A stretch of DNA of 64,000 nucleotides, taken from Cheiracanthium punctorium. Its lineage: Eukaryota > Arthropoda > Arachnida > Araneae > Cheiracanthiidae. The position numbers and the translations under genes are program-made. How positions within the stretch are numbered: position 1 is the stretch's first letter; each line of letters begins with the position of its first letter. The stretch lies in assembly GCA_038373885.1 (NCBI GenBank), contig JAWZYV010016944.1, positions 1,736,001 to 1,800,000 on the forward strand. Reading direction: 5' to 3'. The notes under the pieces are model-generated. The model was not told the origin of the DNA, did no database searches, and worked only from the letters and a program-made list of their open reading frames with translations. Below, one piece after another: positions 9,366-57,621 of this stretch.

Positions 9366-12218
9366 ATGTGCACTGAAGCAAGCCTGATAAAAAGAATTAA
9401 TCAAATAAACACATTGGAAGATGAATTCAAAGATTTGTTTGAAGGAATGGGATGTATAAAAAACTTTGTGTATACAGCTGAGTTCTCCAAAGAATGTCCT
9501 CAAAAAGAAATCAAACCACCCAGAAAAGTACCATACGCGCTAAGACCAGTGGTAAAAGAAGAATTGGAGAAAATGGTACAGGACGGTACCATTAAAAAGG
9601 TAGATGAACCAACACCACTTTCTAACCATATGGTTATTGTAAAACAAAATGGCAAAATTAGAATTTGCATTGATCCTTCTGATTTGAATAAAATACTTCT
9701 AAGAAGACATTTTCCTTTGAAAACTTTAGAAGATGTTGCAACTAATGTGAATGGTTCAAAGTATTTCCCGAAATTTGATTTGAAAAAAGGATTTTGGCAA
9801 TTACGAGTTTCACCAGAAACACAACCATTCTTAACGTTTAGCACACCTTGGGGGAGGTATTCTTTCCTTCGAGTTCCATTCGGAATAAAGTCTGCACCAG
9901 AAATTTTTCAGGATGTAATTACACAAATTCTTCAAGGTCTTCCAGTGTTGAAAATTCAATGGATGATATCTTAATTTATGCTTCAGACCTACAAACACTC
10001 AGGCAAGGACACGATCAGTTCTACAAGCCTTAAGAAATGCAGGAGCCAAGCTGAATAAAGAAAAATGTAAATTTGAAATGCAAAGAGTCAAATATTCGGG
10101 ACATCTTCTCACAAGCGAAGGCATCATGATTGATCCCGAAAAAGTTGAAACCATTGACAGAATCAAAACTCCAGATTGTAAAAAGGATTTACAAAGATTA
10201 CTCTGAATGGTTTAGTATTTGCATAAGTTTATTCCTAATCTCTCTGAAAAAACACATAACATGAGACTACTGTTGAAGAAAGATACAGTATGGAATTGGA
10301 ATACTGACTTAGATGCGGAATTGGGTGAAATCAAGAAATAAGTGAAGGAAGCCCCAGTACTTAAATACTACAACCCGAACAAGAGTCTTACAATTTCTGT
10401 TGATGCAAGCTCTCATGCGCTAGGTGCTGTACTCTTACAAGATGGAAGACCTATCGCTTTTGCATCCACAGCTTTAAACGAGACTCAACAGGCCTATCCA
10501 CAGATTGAAAAAGAAGCCCTTGCCATGAAATTTGGATGCCAGAAATTTCATCAATATATCTATGGATCTGAGTTGATCATTGAAACGGATCACAAACCTC
10601 TGGAATCTATTTTCAATAAATCGATAGATCAAATTCCGCCCAGACTACGAAAAATCTTTTTAGAAGTTCAACAGTATGCTACGAAGGTTTCTTACAAGCG
10701 AGGCACAGAAATGCACATAGCTGACTTTCTAAGTAGAGATTGTGAAAACAACAGCTCTTTGGAGGAGATTACTTTTCAAATTCTGTTTGCAACTCCAACT
10801 ACAGCCGCAGGGTTGAAAACTTTGCAAAATCTAACAAAAAATGATCCTACTAAATCACTTTATTTCTACTGGTTGGCCTCAAGACGAAAATTCAGTTCCA
10901 GATTCATGCAAGAAGTACCTACCTTTTCTAGATGAATTATCTGTCCAAAATAATTTGATCCTTAAAGGTCTGAAAATTATCATTCCCAAAGAATACAGGT
11001 TACAAGCATTAGAAAATCTTCACAAAGGACATTTAGGAATTTCAGGTTGTCTAAGAAGAGCTAGGGAAACCATGTTTTGGATAGGAATGTCCAAAGAAAT
11101 TGTTGAAATGATACAAAAGTGTGTAGTTTGCCAGAAAACTCAGAAATCTCCGCCAAGAGAGCCGCTGATTACAAAAGAAATCCCTAAGCTTCCAAGGGAA
11201 AATACTTCCAAGGGAATTCCTTTGCAAAGTTTTCAGTTGGAGCTCGCAACCTGAATACTCGCGTCTGATGTATTTACATATCAGGATGTTAATTATTTAC
11301 TCATCGCTGACAGTTATTCAGGGTTTACTGATTTCAAACCTCTAAGAAAACTCTCTAGTAAATTCACTATTGAAATCCTCAAAGATTGGTTTAGTGTACA
11401 TGGAATTCCAAGAATTCTAGAAACTGACAATGGTACAAATTACTCATCCTATGAGTTCAAAGACTTTTCAAATGAATGGATGTTCACGCACCAAACTTCA
11501 AGTTCGTTATATCCCAAAGGCAATGGTTTGGCTGAAAGAGCAGTACAGACAGCGAAAAATTTGCTCAGGAAATGTCAGTTGTCAGGCCAAGATATTCAGT
11601 TAGCCTTAATGAACTACAGAAATACACCACGAGACGAATTGGGAATCTCCTGTCAAACGGCTCTACAGTAGAAGATTGCGAACCACAATCCCGGTTTCGG
11701 AAGAATTGCTAAGACCTGAAGTTCTGCATGATACATCAAAACGTCTTCAAGAAGCTAGACTAAAACAGAAATATGATCATGACAGACATGCAAAGCCATT
11801 TCCAAGCCCTCAATTACACCCTAATCAGTCTGTTATGCTGAAGGAAGCACCTCGAAACTGGATTCCAGCCAAAATCATTTCTCAAGAAGCTCCTAGATCA
11901 TACAAAGTGTTGACTCCTAAAGGAGAATATAAAAGAAATACTTGCCACATCAGACCAAGTGCAGTAAAGTTCCAGATTGAAAGGAAAATGAAAATACCGC
12001 CACCTGATATAACTCTTGATAGAAACTCTCCACCACCTAATACCAACCAAGAACCTCAGAATCCAAATGCACCATCTCCCAATGTTCCCAACAGTAAACC
12101 TGTTGCCAGTGGGCCAGATGGAAGAGTCGTACGGCCAGTAAAGAGACAATCTCTAAAAGGGGAAGATGTAATGACATGTATAACAGTAACCGTGATCGTC
12201 TTATGTTCTAAATTCTAA
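9366..12218 (+). pseudogene. pol (RT, RNase H, integrase) of the gypsy element, broken
   Basis: RT occupies about 9366-10030. It includes GKIRICIDPSDLN and FDLKKGFWQLRV, and after a frameshift near 9950 the active-site block reads SMDDILIYA, with Ser where Tyr or Phe is usual. RNase H is at 10342-10750: DASSHALGAVLLQ, then E and D at IEKEALA and ETDHKPLE. The integrase zinc region (H..H..C..C) is near 11010-11150. The catalytic core follows with ASDVF, ETDNGTNY and a Glu in GLAERAVQTAK, split by stops near 11253 and 11670. At least six frame breaks separate the blocks. The C-terminal tail runs into the 3' LTR and stops at 12218. Confidence 0.85.
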
Positions 12219-12294
12219 TGTAATTTGGTTGTTGTATAGTTCGGCATCATTCATTAAAGCTTGTTCATTTTAACTTAGTCTAGTTGTTGTTACA
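12167..12294 (+). repeat. 3' LTR of the gypsy element
   Basis: 128 bp, starts TGTAATGACATG and ends TTGTTGTTACA. The polypurine tract immediately precedes it and the TSD ATCTG immediately follows. Confidence 0.9.
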
Positions 12295-12299
12295 ATCTG

Positions 12300-49560
<37,261 letters not shown>

Positions 49561-52240
49561 TAGAGGGGGAAAATAAATCTAGTAGTATAATATTATTCAA
49601 TACCACAGTCAAGAAAAGGTTAAGTATGAAATGGAATAACAATGTGTATGCCACAATCTATGCAATTCATCCATATGTGAAGTCAGTCATTCATGTTAAT
49701 GAAAGATTAACTGTATTTTATGACTATGTTATTGCATTCACTTTCCCTTTTGGACTTTGACTATAGACTTTGTATTTTTATACAAATGTTTGAAGTTTTT
49801 AAAACTTTTATATTTTCATAAAATCTCAGGATTGTTTGTTGTGATTGTTGCTGTATTTATGATTAGAGTATGCAGTGTAGTGCAATGTCAGTTGTTCAAG
49901 TTTTCTTTTTATGTTGATTTTTTTTTTCTTTCTCTCTCATGAACAGCTGTAAATAAATAGCAACTGTTTTATGTTTGAAATTAGTTAGGATAGTTTGCTT
50001 AGGCAACTTTGATTAGGTTTTATGCTGATAATTCACTGTAAATGAACATTTATTTGAATTGTGTTTCAGTGTTTCTTGTAAATTCTTAAAAGTTTTTAAT
50101 CTCTTAACTTCTATTAGTGCTAATTCCCATCTGTTGAGAGAGCAACTTTATTAGTGTACATTTTCCTTGTAGTGTCTAATTGTCTCTTAGAAGTTTGAAG
50201 TGCATGCAAAATTTCTATGTTTGCATAATCTTTGTAGAAACTTACCAACATTGAAATTATTTCTTGTGTAGCTGTTAGACAAATTACAAATGTTCATTTT
50301 ATTAATTTTCTTTTTAAAAAAAATAATATTGGCTATGTTCTGCATTTAGTTACTTTTACTTTAATGAGCTGAAACCTCATTTTTGTTTTAACTTAAAATT
50401 AATCTGTGCATAAAATTCATTTTGCAGTATGTTAACATGATAAAAATTAGCAGCTTGGTGCAAAATATACAATAACAAAAAAAAAAAAAAAAAACTGCAG
50501 GAGAAATAATGCAACAGCACACTGGTTTTGGTAAGTGATTTATCCCATCACACCCTATGCGCCATTGTTTTAGTAGGGGCATGGCAAAGAAAATATTTCA
50601 GTGCGATTTGAAAGTTATGGGTAAATAAATGGAATTTCTCCGTTCCAGTTTATGATAGAAAGAAGATAATTATGCTAACCAATCCAAATGCAAGAGTTCA
50701 TTCATGCACTGAAGATAATATGGCACACTTAGGGTAATTGTTCTGTAGTTTCTAGATATGATTCTTTGATGTTTTCGTATATTTTTTCTGTTATATGTTA
50801 GCTTGTTTGTTTTTAGAAGTTCATGTACTGACTGCTTTGTATAATATTTCCTTTAAATGATTTGTTTTAATTACCTGTGACACAATTTCATTAATGGTTT
50901 ATTATCAGCACTTATTTAAGCTTTCAAACTAAACAAATAGCAAAAGCAGCTTTTTAAACTGAGTATAGAATTTATATGCTTATAAAAGGAAATTAATAAA
51001 ATGTTTTTCTTAAATGAGCATTACAAAATTGATTTATACTGGTGTTCTACCTAGAGGCAAAATATGTTTTGCCTTTTTCTGATCTAAAATGTATTCTATG
51101 GCCTTTCGAAGCATCTTGATATTAGATTTTACATTGATTGTAAAGTTTAAATATGTATTGATCAAATGCGAGCTTGGAATTATTTGCAATAACCATGAAT
51201 AATATTGTCAAATACTTGTTAAATGTCCTTACAATCAGTTATTGTTTCAAAATTTTTGTTTGTTGTTTTATGATAAAGAAGTACCCATGTTATTTTTTAA
51301 AAATCATACAGAAAATAAAGTAGTAAAGGTGAAATTTAATTAGATTTTCTTCTTCTGCATCTCCCCTCCCCCCCTCTTGAGGCTTTCATGTTATTGTTGT
51401 TGATTTCTTTTAGTATTTTACAGTGGGTTGTTTCTAGCTAAGTGAAATATTGGCCAAAAATTTATAACTGATGCTATGGAGAGCATATTTTTCTGTGGTA
51501 TGAAAAGTGCTATGATTAGCAAAATCTTTGTTGTGGTTGTGAAAATTCTTTCAGTAATCCCGCGAGTTTTGAAAACTTATTTGAAACAGAGTTTGAGGTT
51601 TAACAGTCATAAATAGTATCTAAATACCATCAGTTTAAAAATTTTTATGCTCTATTTTCAAAAGCTTAGTTATATCAGCATTACCCTGTGAATTTGATAT
51701 CTGGTATGGAAAAAAAAAATTAAGTAGCGTATTTTTTTTACTATTTTTGTTTTTAATCTTATTTTAAATAGTTGTGAAAGATAGCTGCTTAAAAACTAGG
51801 AATATCTCTGAATGTATTTTAAAATGTTTATTTAATGTAGTTTATTGCAAAATATTGATTATTTGACTATGATGCATCCTAACTACTATTGTGTGCAACA
51901 CTCTCACAAAAAAAAAGACAAATTAAATTAAATTAAATTTTAAAAAATATAGTCCAGTTTTTTTTTTTTTTTTTTTTTACCAGAAGAGATTTTCCTAAAT
52001 TTTATTTATTTATATTAAAAGCTTTTAATTTAAAGTTTATTAGTAACCAACCCTAATAGAGAGCAATTGCTTAGTGATAAGTGGGATTTTATTTTTCAGC
52101 TATATTCCTTTAATTAGTGTATAATTTGTTGTAGATTCATATGTGGTAGTGGAAGAAAATTATTTTAAAGACATTTGAATATGTAGTTTCTTTAATTTTA
52201 ATCCTGTTTAACAATGTTCTTGGATATATGTATATATATA
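49561..52240. other. TMEM161 3'UTR (end unknown) and downstream AT-rich DNA
   Basis: AATAAA motifs occur at 49572-49577 (too close to the stop to be likely), 49952-49957 and about 50621. I cannot choose a cleavage site without transcripts. Poly-A runs lie at about 50476-50492 and a poly-T at about 51958-51978. No further gene is visible. Confidence 0.5.
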
Positions 52241-52713
52241 AGGTGTACTGGAAAGTAATGTCTTTTTTATAAATTCAAACACGAAGAATGAAATTACAAA
52301 CAAGCTGTGCTTAAGCATACGACTCATATTTGTTAGATTTTAAAAGTAAAAATTTTGTAGATTTTTTTTTCCAAGAAAATGGCCTCTGTCCCCCTTTTTT
52401 TCACTTCTACCCTCATCAGAAGATTCTATTCAGCATGTTCTGATATTGATTTTTAGGTATTTGTGCGTGTGTATTTTACAGCAAGAATTTTATTGTTATC
52501 TTTTTCCTTCTTTGAGATCGCACGGGATATTTAAAAAGAATGTTTTGGCCCTGTATCCTCCATAAGGTATGAATTTTGGAAAATGTTCTGCAATCTAGCA
52601 CCTATGCTTTAAAAAAAAAAAAAAAAAAACCTATGCCAAATTTTAATTACTAGTTTCAGTAGTTAGGCAAAATATTGACATATAAAAAACTCACAGAACT
52701 TTCCAGTAGACCT
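52241..52713. mobile_element. Mariner-like MITE
   Basis: Seen: ends AGGTGTACTGGAAAGTAATG (52241-52260) and, reversed from 52713, AGGTCTACTGGAAAGTTCTG are inverted with few mismatches, continuing into a shared TTTTTTATA block. Mariner elements commonly have ends of this type near 28 bp. Flanks are TA-rich, so the TA duplication cannot be read exactly. The 473-bp body has no transposase. Confidence 0.6.
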
Positions 52714-53871
52714 AATATATATGTGTTAAATAATACTTTTTTCAGTCTGAACAAATTTGTATCAAAGCTGTAATTTTAAAGTTTAATGTAGCAAATAGAC
52801 CTGATTTTGATAAAAGGCACTTTTGTTCAATAATTACAGTACTTGAGAATTTTTTGCCAATTATACAATACTTCAATCTCGTTTTTTTTTTTCTTCTCTC
52901 TTGACAATTTGTTTTCCAAAATATGTATTTTTGGTGAAATTATGTTTGTGAAATAAGAATTATGTTGCATACTGGTAGTTTAACTATGTATGCACCATAA
53001 GATGAGTATTAAGTTAGTTTAAGTGATTTATGCCTTTACTATTCTGAATATTTGTTGTACTTTTTCCTAGTCATGTATTTTAGTAACTCATTCTGAGATA
53101 TGCATTGTAAGTGTTCATTGTGATATGATAAAGATAAAAATAAGTAATATATTCAGTTTTTATTTGTAGTTTATTATTTGTGTTTTTAATTTTTTTCAGT
53201 TTACAGCAAATTACTTTTCTTTTCTTTTTTCTTTTTTTTTTAGTAAAATGGCTCCCTGTTTTTCAGTACCTGTATAATCACAAGATTCTCATATGAGATA
53301 TGTAATTCTCATTATTCAAACTCTTAATCACTTCTGAAAGGACTATGATCCTTTGAGCAGCAGAAAAGTATATTCTCCAATGTAATTTTAAAATAACAAT
53401 TTTGTTTTATTTTAATTCACATTAAATATATTTAGATTACGTCTTATGAAATTATTGAATTCACTGTAAAAATGTTATTAGCTTATTACAAATTTATATG
53501 GATTAAGTAATTTCCAATCTAATAATTGTAATTTCCAATTAATTGTTTCTTACTTTATATGTTATAAATTATTGTGTATTAAAATTAATCGTTTCTTAAA
53601 ATACTCATTTATTTTGATTGAAAAACTATATAAACTGAAAATACAGTTTATAATAGTTATAATTTTTCAATAGTTCATCTTAAAATTATTTACAATATTG
53701 AAAAGAATACTTGTATGCGTATCTTTCTAGTAAAAGTTGCAATAAAAGTTTGTTTGAAAATTTGTTAGTTATTCTAGAAGCAACCTGAAAACTCTCAAAT
53801 AAGAATTGGTTATTTCTGCTTAATTAAATATTAGAATCGCTATTTGTGCATATATATCATATTAGCCCGAA
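52714..53871. other. AT-rich intergenic DNA
   Basis: Poly-T and CT-rich runs near 52879-52900 and 53219-53241. No coding or terminal repeats seen. Confidence 0.5.
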
Positions 53872-54013
53872 TATAACGTGATATCTTTTGACTGATCATT
53901 TCCCATTGAAAGCCTGACTCGTTCTAAATTTGAGGTCTAAATATAGGATTTTTCTAATTATCTGCATGAAAAATTTCAGATGTTAGCCTGAATTAGTTCT
54001 ATTCAGGCTAATA
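53872..54013 (+). mobile_element. Small MITE, copy 1
   Basis: Inverted ends TTAGCCCGAAT and ATTCAGGCTAA border about 140 bp. The body includes CTGATCATTTCCCATTGAAA and AGGTCTAAATATAGG. The same body occurs reversed at 56350-56475. Confidence 0.6.
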
Positions 54014-55339
54014 CAATATTCATGTATGACTTCTCTGAATGTAATATATAATTTTTCTTCAAATATAATATAAATTCATTTCTTATTCTTATCTAGGTCA
54101 TTTGAGGACTGTACTTTTTGTTAAGAGTAGTTTGTGTTTTTCATGTTTTTGTTGAGGTTGTGTGAAGTCATTTAATGAAATGATAGTTTTATTTAACCAG
54201 AATCGTTCCAAACTAAACAGGACTACTATATTATATTTTAGATAAAATGATCAGCATTTTAAAAACAAAAATATGAACCATGCTAATTAATTATAAAACA
54301 ATTTTCAACACAACTGTCATTTTTGCACCAAATACAAACTGGAGGGGTATTAAATCTGATACCCCCCCCCTTTAGCTACACCTTTTGTACCCCCACTCCC
54401 GTTCCTAAAACAAATTCTGGCAATGCTACTGCCACAGAGAATGAATTACAAAGAGCAAATTTCTCCTGCTAAATGTTCTTATTCTGCTATTACTAAAAGC
54501 TTGTTTTGAATATAGTAAATATAGGTAAATAGATAGTTTCTGAAATTTTTCTTGTCAAATAGATAAATAATAATCTTTTTTTAGGGTATTTATTTAATCT
54601 TGAGAAAAGACTACAGCATACAATATCTGTGTTTGTTAAAGTCCGGGATTTGTTAAAGACAAGATTGTAGTAATTTTAGACTTTTCTAAAGGGTCGTCTA
54701 CATTTTTAAATAAAGCCCAGAATAAAAATTTTCTTTATTTCTTAAGAAATTGGTTACAAGCCACTAAAAAATAACCACTTTAGTATTAAGGAGAAATTTT
54801 AAACTTTAAGCAATGACTTTTAAAATATTTAACATGTGTATTACATTACACTTTATTTATTTTTTCAAAAAAAAAGAAAAAAAAAAGAAAATTCATTAAA
54901 AAAAGTAAACTATACAGTCTTTTTTTTTTTTTTCCTTTAATTATGAACTCTCAAATTATAAGTATGACCATGCTTAAAATTCATGTTTATTAAAGTCAAC
55001 CTATTTCAAAATCTCAGAAGATAAATTTTACTTTCCTTCAAATTATCAGTTTCGAAGTAAAATTTTAACCCTGTGGTATAATCGAGGGGGGTTGTTCTGG
55101 GAGGAAAGGGGAGTAGAACAACCTCCTCCAGTTTTTTATTTGAACTTATACTTTTGCTCATTTTTTTTATTTTCAAGGGGGACACTCTAACTTCTTTTAT
55201 CATTATTTAAAATTTCATTTTGTGATTCTGCATCTGAAAGAAAACTAAAAAAAAGCCAAACTTAAGATTCATGTACTATCCCTTAATGCTATATAATGTA
55301 AATGTAGAAATAGAATACATAAGTGTCATTTTGTCAAAC
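54014..55339. other. AT-rich intergenic DNA
   Basis: No gene. A poly-C (54362-54371) and a 9-bp hairpin GGTTGTTCT / AGAACAACC (55090-55098, 55115-55123) are visible. The minus-strand open frame 55006-55203 has no motif. Confidence 0.5.
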
Positions 55340-56349
55340 TGTTATGGATGTCTTCCCTAATAGTCTTAACAGGAACTGTTGAAAACCTCTCAAAACATAG
55401 AATGGAGCGGATAGCTCTATGGCTGTGGGGCCTGGTGGGACAGCAGCACTGAGTGGATGCAGCTGAGGCTTAATCAAACTCAGAGAATGCTTCTGATTTT
55501 CTATATAATCGAACAATGAGCAATTCAGCACTTTGTGTGCTAGCAGATCTTATTTCTCTGAACTTACAGGTTGAGAAAGAAACTGACTTGAAGACTGCAA
55601 AAATTTAGATAAAAGATCCAGTTCGGAGGTACAAATTACATAGTCAATTCCGAAGTTGACCTTCTACATTGAATGATACACCTGAGCAAGTGTTAGTTCA
55701 GTATCTAGGGTAAAGAAGACTCACAGAGGGAGAGTCTCAAACTTTTCATGGATGGGTCTAAACTCAAAGGCCCAATAGTAGCAGGGTTTGTCCTCTACCA
55801 TAACTGTTGGAAAGTAGTACGGGTTGTTCTCGGCTCACAAACAGTGGGAGTGATTTTCAGGCAGATACTTATTCTGACATCAAGAAGCATCTGCAGGAGT
55901 CACAGGGCCAAGGCTTGGAGCCAGTACTTTGCCAGAGTTCATACAATGTGTCTGCACAGACAGACATTCCTCACTTCAAGTTCTTTCAAGTCTGAATAGC
56001 AAGAAGTGTGAAGAAAACTTTGAGGATTGAGCCCCTAAAGCTATGACAGTCACTGGGATGAGGCAGAAACTGGTTGGTTCATATGTGGAGTCTTTCCAAG
56101 GTTGAAAAATTTGGAGAAACAGAAAGTTGAACTGGGTTTTGATAAACGATGGTCCCTTCCCTGCATATTTTATAGGTTTGTCCTTAAGACACCACAGAAT
56201 TGCAAGTTTTGTAGTATGGAAACTCCAGCTGACAACCTCCATCCATGTCGTAGCCTAGGCTACAACATGGGCATCAGGTTACATGGGCTACAATTACTGA
56301 GAAATCAGTACTGTACGAAATTAGAGGAAGATTTATTTAACAATTATCG
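55340..56349 (+). pseudogene. LINE ORF2 C-terminal fragment 1
   Basis: Scattered + strand frames read TQRMLLIFYIIEQ, then SNSALCVLADLISLNLQVEK (the end of the RT region, compare T..ALCVLAG..PL.L). From 55748 LFMDGSKLKGPIVAGFVLYH follows, the start of a LINE RNase H domain with its DGS motif. From about 56100 comes a C-terminal zinc-like region, CKFCSMETPADNLHPC. Stops and shifts separate the pieces. The same C-terminal architecture is seen better preserved at 59813-60226. I infer an R1/I/Outcast-type LINE, 5' truncated. Confidence 0.75.
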
Positions 56350-56475
56350 TATGAGCCCAAATATAACACAACACTGAAATTTTTCTTTGATATTTAAAAG
56401 ACCTATATTTAGATCTCGAATTTAGCATGAGTCAGGTTTTCAACAGGAAATGATCAATCAAAAAATTATCGATAC
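56350..56475 (-). mobile_element. Small MITE, copy 2 (opposite orientation)
   Basis: Reversed, it reads TTGATTGATCATTTCCTGTTG and GAGATCTAAATATAGG, matching copy 1 at 53872. The left end AGCCCAAATATAACAC is still recognisable; the right end is degraded near 56475. The first bases abut the LINE fragment. Confidence 0.6.
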
Positions 56476-57510
56476 TTCGCAAATCTGGCGAATTCGGTGA
56501 GTTTTTCCGATATTTCGGAAAAACTCGCTGACAAATGGCGAGATTTTAGACATGGACCAAACAATGACTGACTATTGCCAAATTTCGCGATATTTGAGCA
56601 AAACTTGCCATGGTCGACTGCAGATGGCGAGATTTGGGCATGGACCGAACAATGACTGTCTACAGATATAATAAATTGGAGATGTCCATAGACATTAATG
56701 TACTGAAATTCTTTTGGGTGTCCTGTAAATAAACACTGCAGTAGATTTGAATTAAAAATTGAGATGCAAAACTAGATGTTTCAACAATCTTATATATGAA
56801 ATTTCAACATTCTACAACTAATAGTTTTTGAGATTTGAGAGTTAAAATGCATACCCACGTACACTAAAAGTCGCCAAGCTTGGCGACTTTTGGCGTAATT
56901 CTTGAGGGAGGCACGTGACCGTGGTCGAACCATTACCTAACTATATGGTAGGTAGGGCGGTATTGTGCTTGAAATGGATGAATGACCCTAAAATTGCCAT
57001 TGACTGTAACGTATTGGAAATCTTAACAGGAGTGTTCCTGTAGCAAAACTATAAATGATAAAGACATTTTTTTCGATGGGGAAATTTATTTTGTAACCCT
57101 TAACAGCATATATCACTTCTGAGTCGTTTGAAATAGCTTAATACCTCTAAAATACGCTTTAATGAATATCTGCCCATAGAGCGTAATGTATTTAGAATAT
57201 TTTGGGCGGCTCTCTAGATAAATTTTCCAGTCGAATGGACCAAAAGGGGAGATGCACAACTAGATGTTACAACAATCCTAAATATAAAGTTTCAGCTCTC
57301 TACATCTAATAGTTTTTCAGATATGGGAGTTTAATGAATTTTGGCACATAAGCGTAATGTATTTCAAATCTTTTGGGCGGTCCCGTAGATAATCTATCGA
57401 GTCGATTGGGAACAAAAGGAGAGGTGCACAGTTACATGTTACAAAATTTCAACAATCTACGACCAATAGTTTTGAGATATCGAGTTACATGCATTCGTAT
57501 GTATGTACAG
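56476..57510. repeat. ~168-bp minisatellite interrupted by a palindrome-bearing insert
   Basis: Three similar units start at about 56688, 57177 and 57346. They share ATAGA.(G/T)TAATGTA.T, TTTTGGG.GG..C..GTAGATAA, GAG.TGCA.A.CTA(G/C)ATGTT and CAATAGTTTTTGAGAT-like blocks. Between units 1 and 2 lies a 26-bp perfect palindrome (56866-56891). A perfect 12-bp stem GAGTTTTTCCGA / TCGGAAAAACTC with a 4-nt loop is at 56499-56526. No coding. Confidence 0.6.
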
Positions 57511-57621
57511 ATGGCCTGGGAAAAACTGATCAAAATAGACTCGCCTGTGGTGAAAATGGATTGCAGACGCATTTATATGATTGTGCATGCTAGCGTACGA
57601 TGAGACGGGGTCGTCGCTAAG

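Larger units (their letters stand above)
8052..12294 (+). mobile_element. Ty3/gypsy retrotransposon, Mag-like, full length but decayed
   Basis: Seen: two LTRs (8052-8178 and 12167-12294) start TG and end CA. The element is flanked by an exact 5-bp TSD, ATCTG, at 8047-8051 and 12295-12299. A primer-binding-like TGGTGTCAGAAG follows the 5' LTR at 8179, and a polypurine tract AAAAGGGGAAGA (12155-12166) abuts the 3' LTR. Between them lie gag with two CCHC knuckles, protease, RT, RNase H and integrase in that order, which is the Ty3/gypsy order. The short LTRs and double knuckle suggest the Mag group (inference). LTRs differ by about eight substitutions and one indel over 127 bp, and the frame is broken many times, so it is an old insertion. 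It lies upstream of the first recognised TMEM161 exon. Confidence 0.9.

Noticed and set aside
9500..9844. Minus-strand 114-codon frame over the gypsy RT
   Set aside because: Shadow of the clearly recognisable + strand RT motifs.
49572..49577. AATAAA as the TMEM161 polyadenylation signal
   Set aside because: It lies only 12 bases after the stop codon; a later site is more likely and cannot be chosen from sequence alone.
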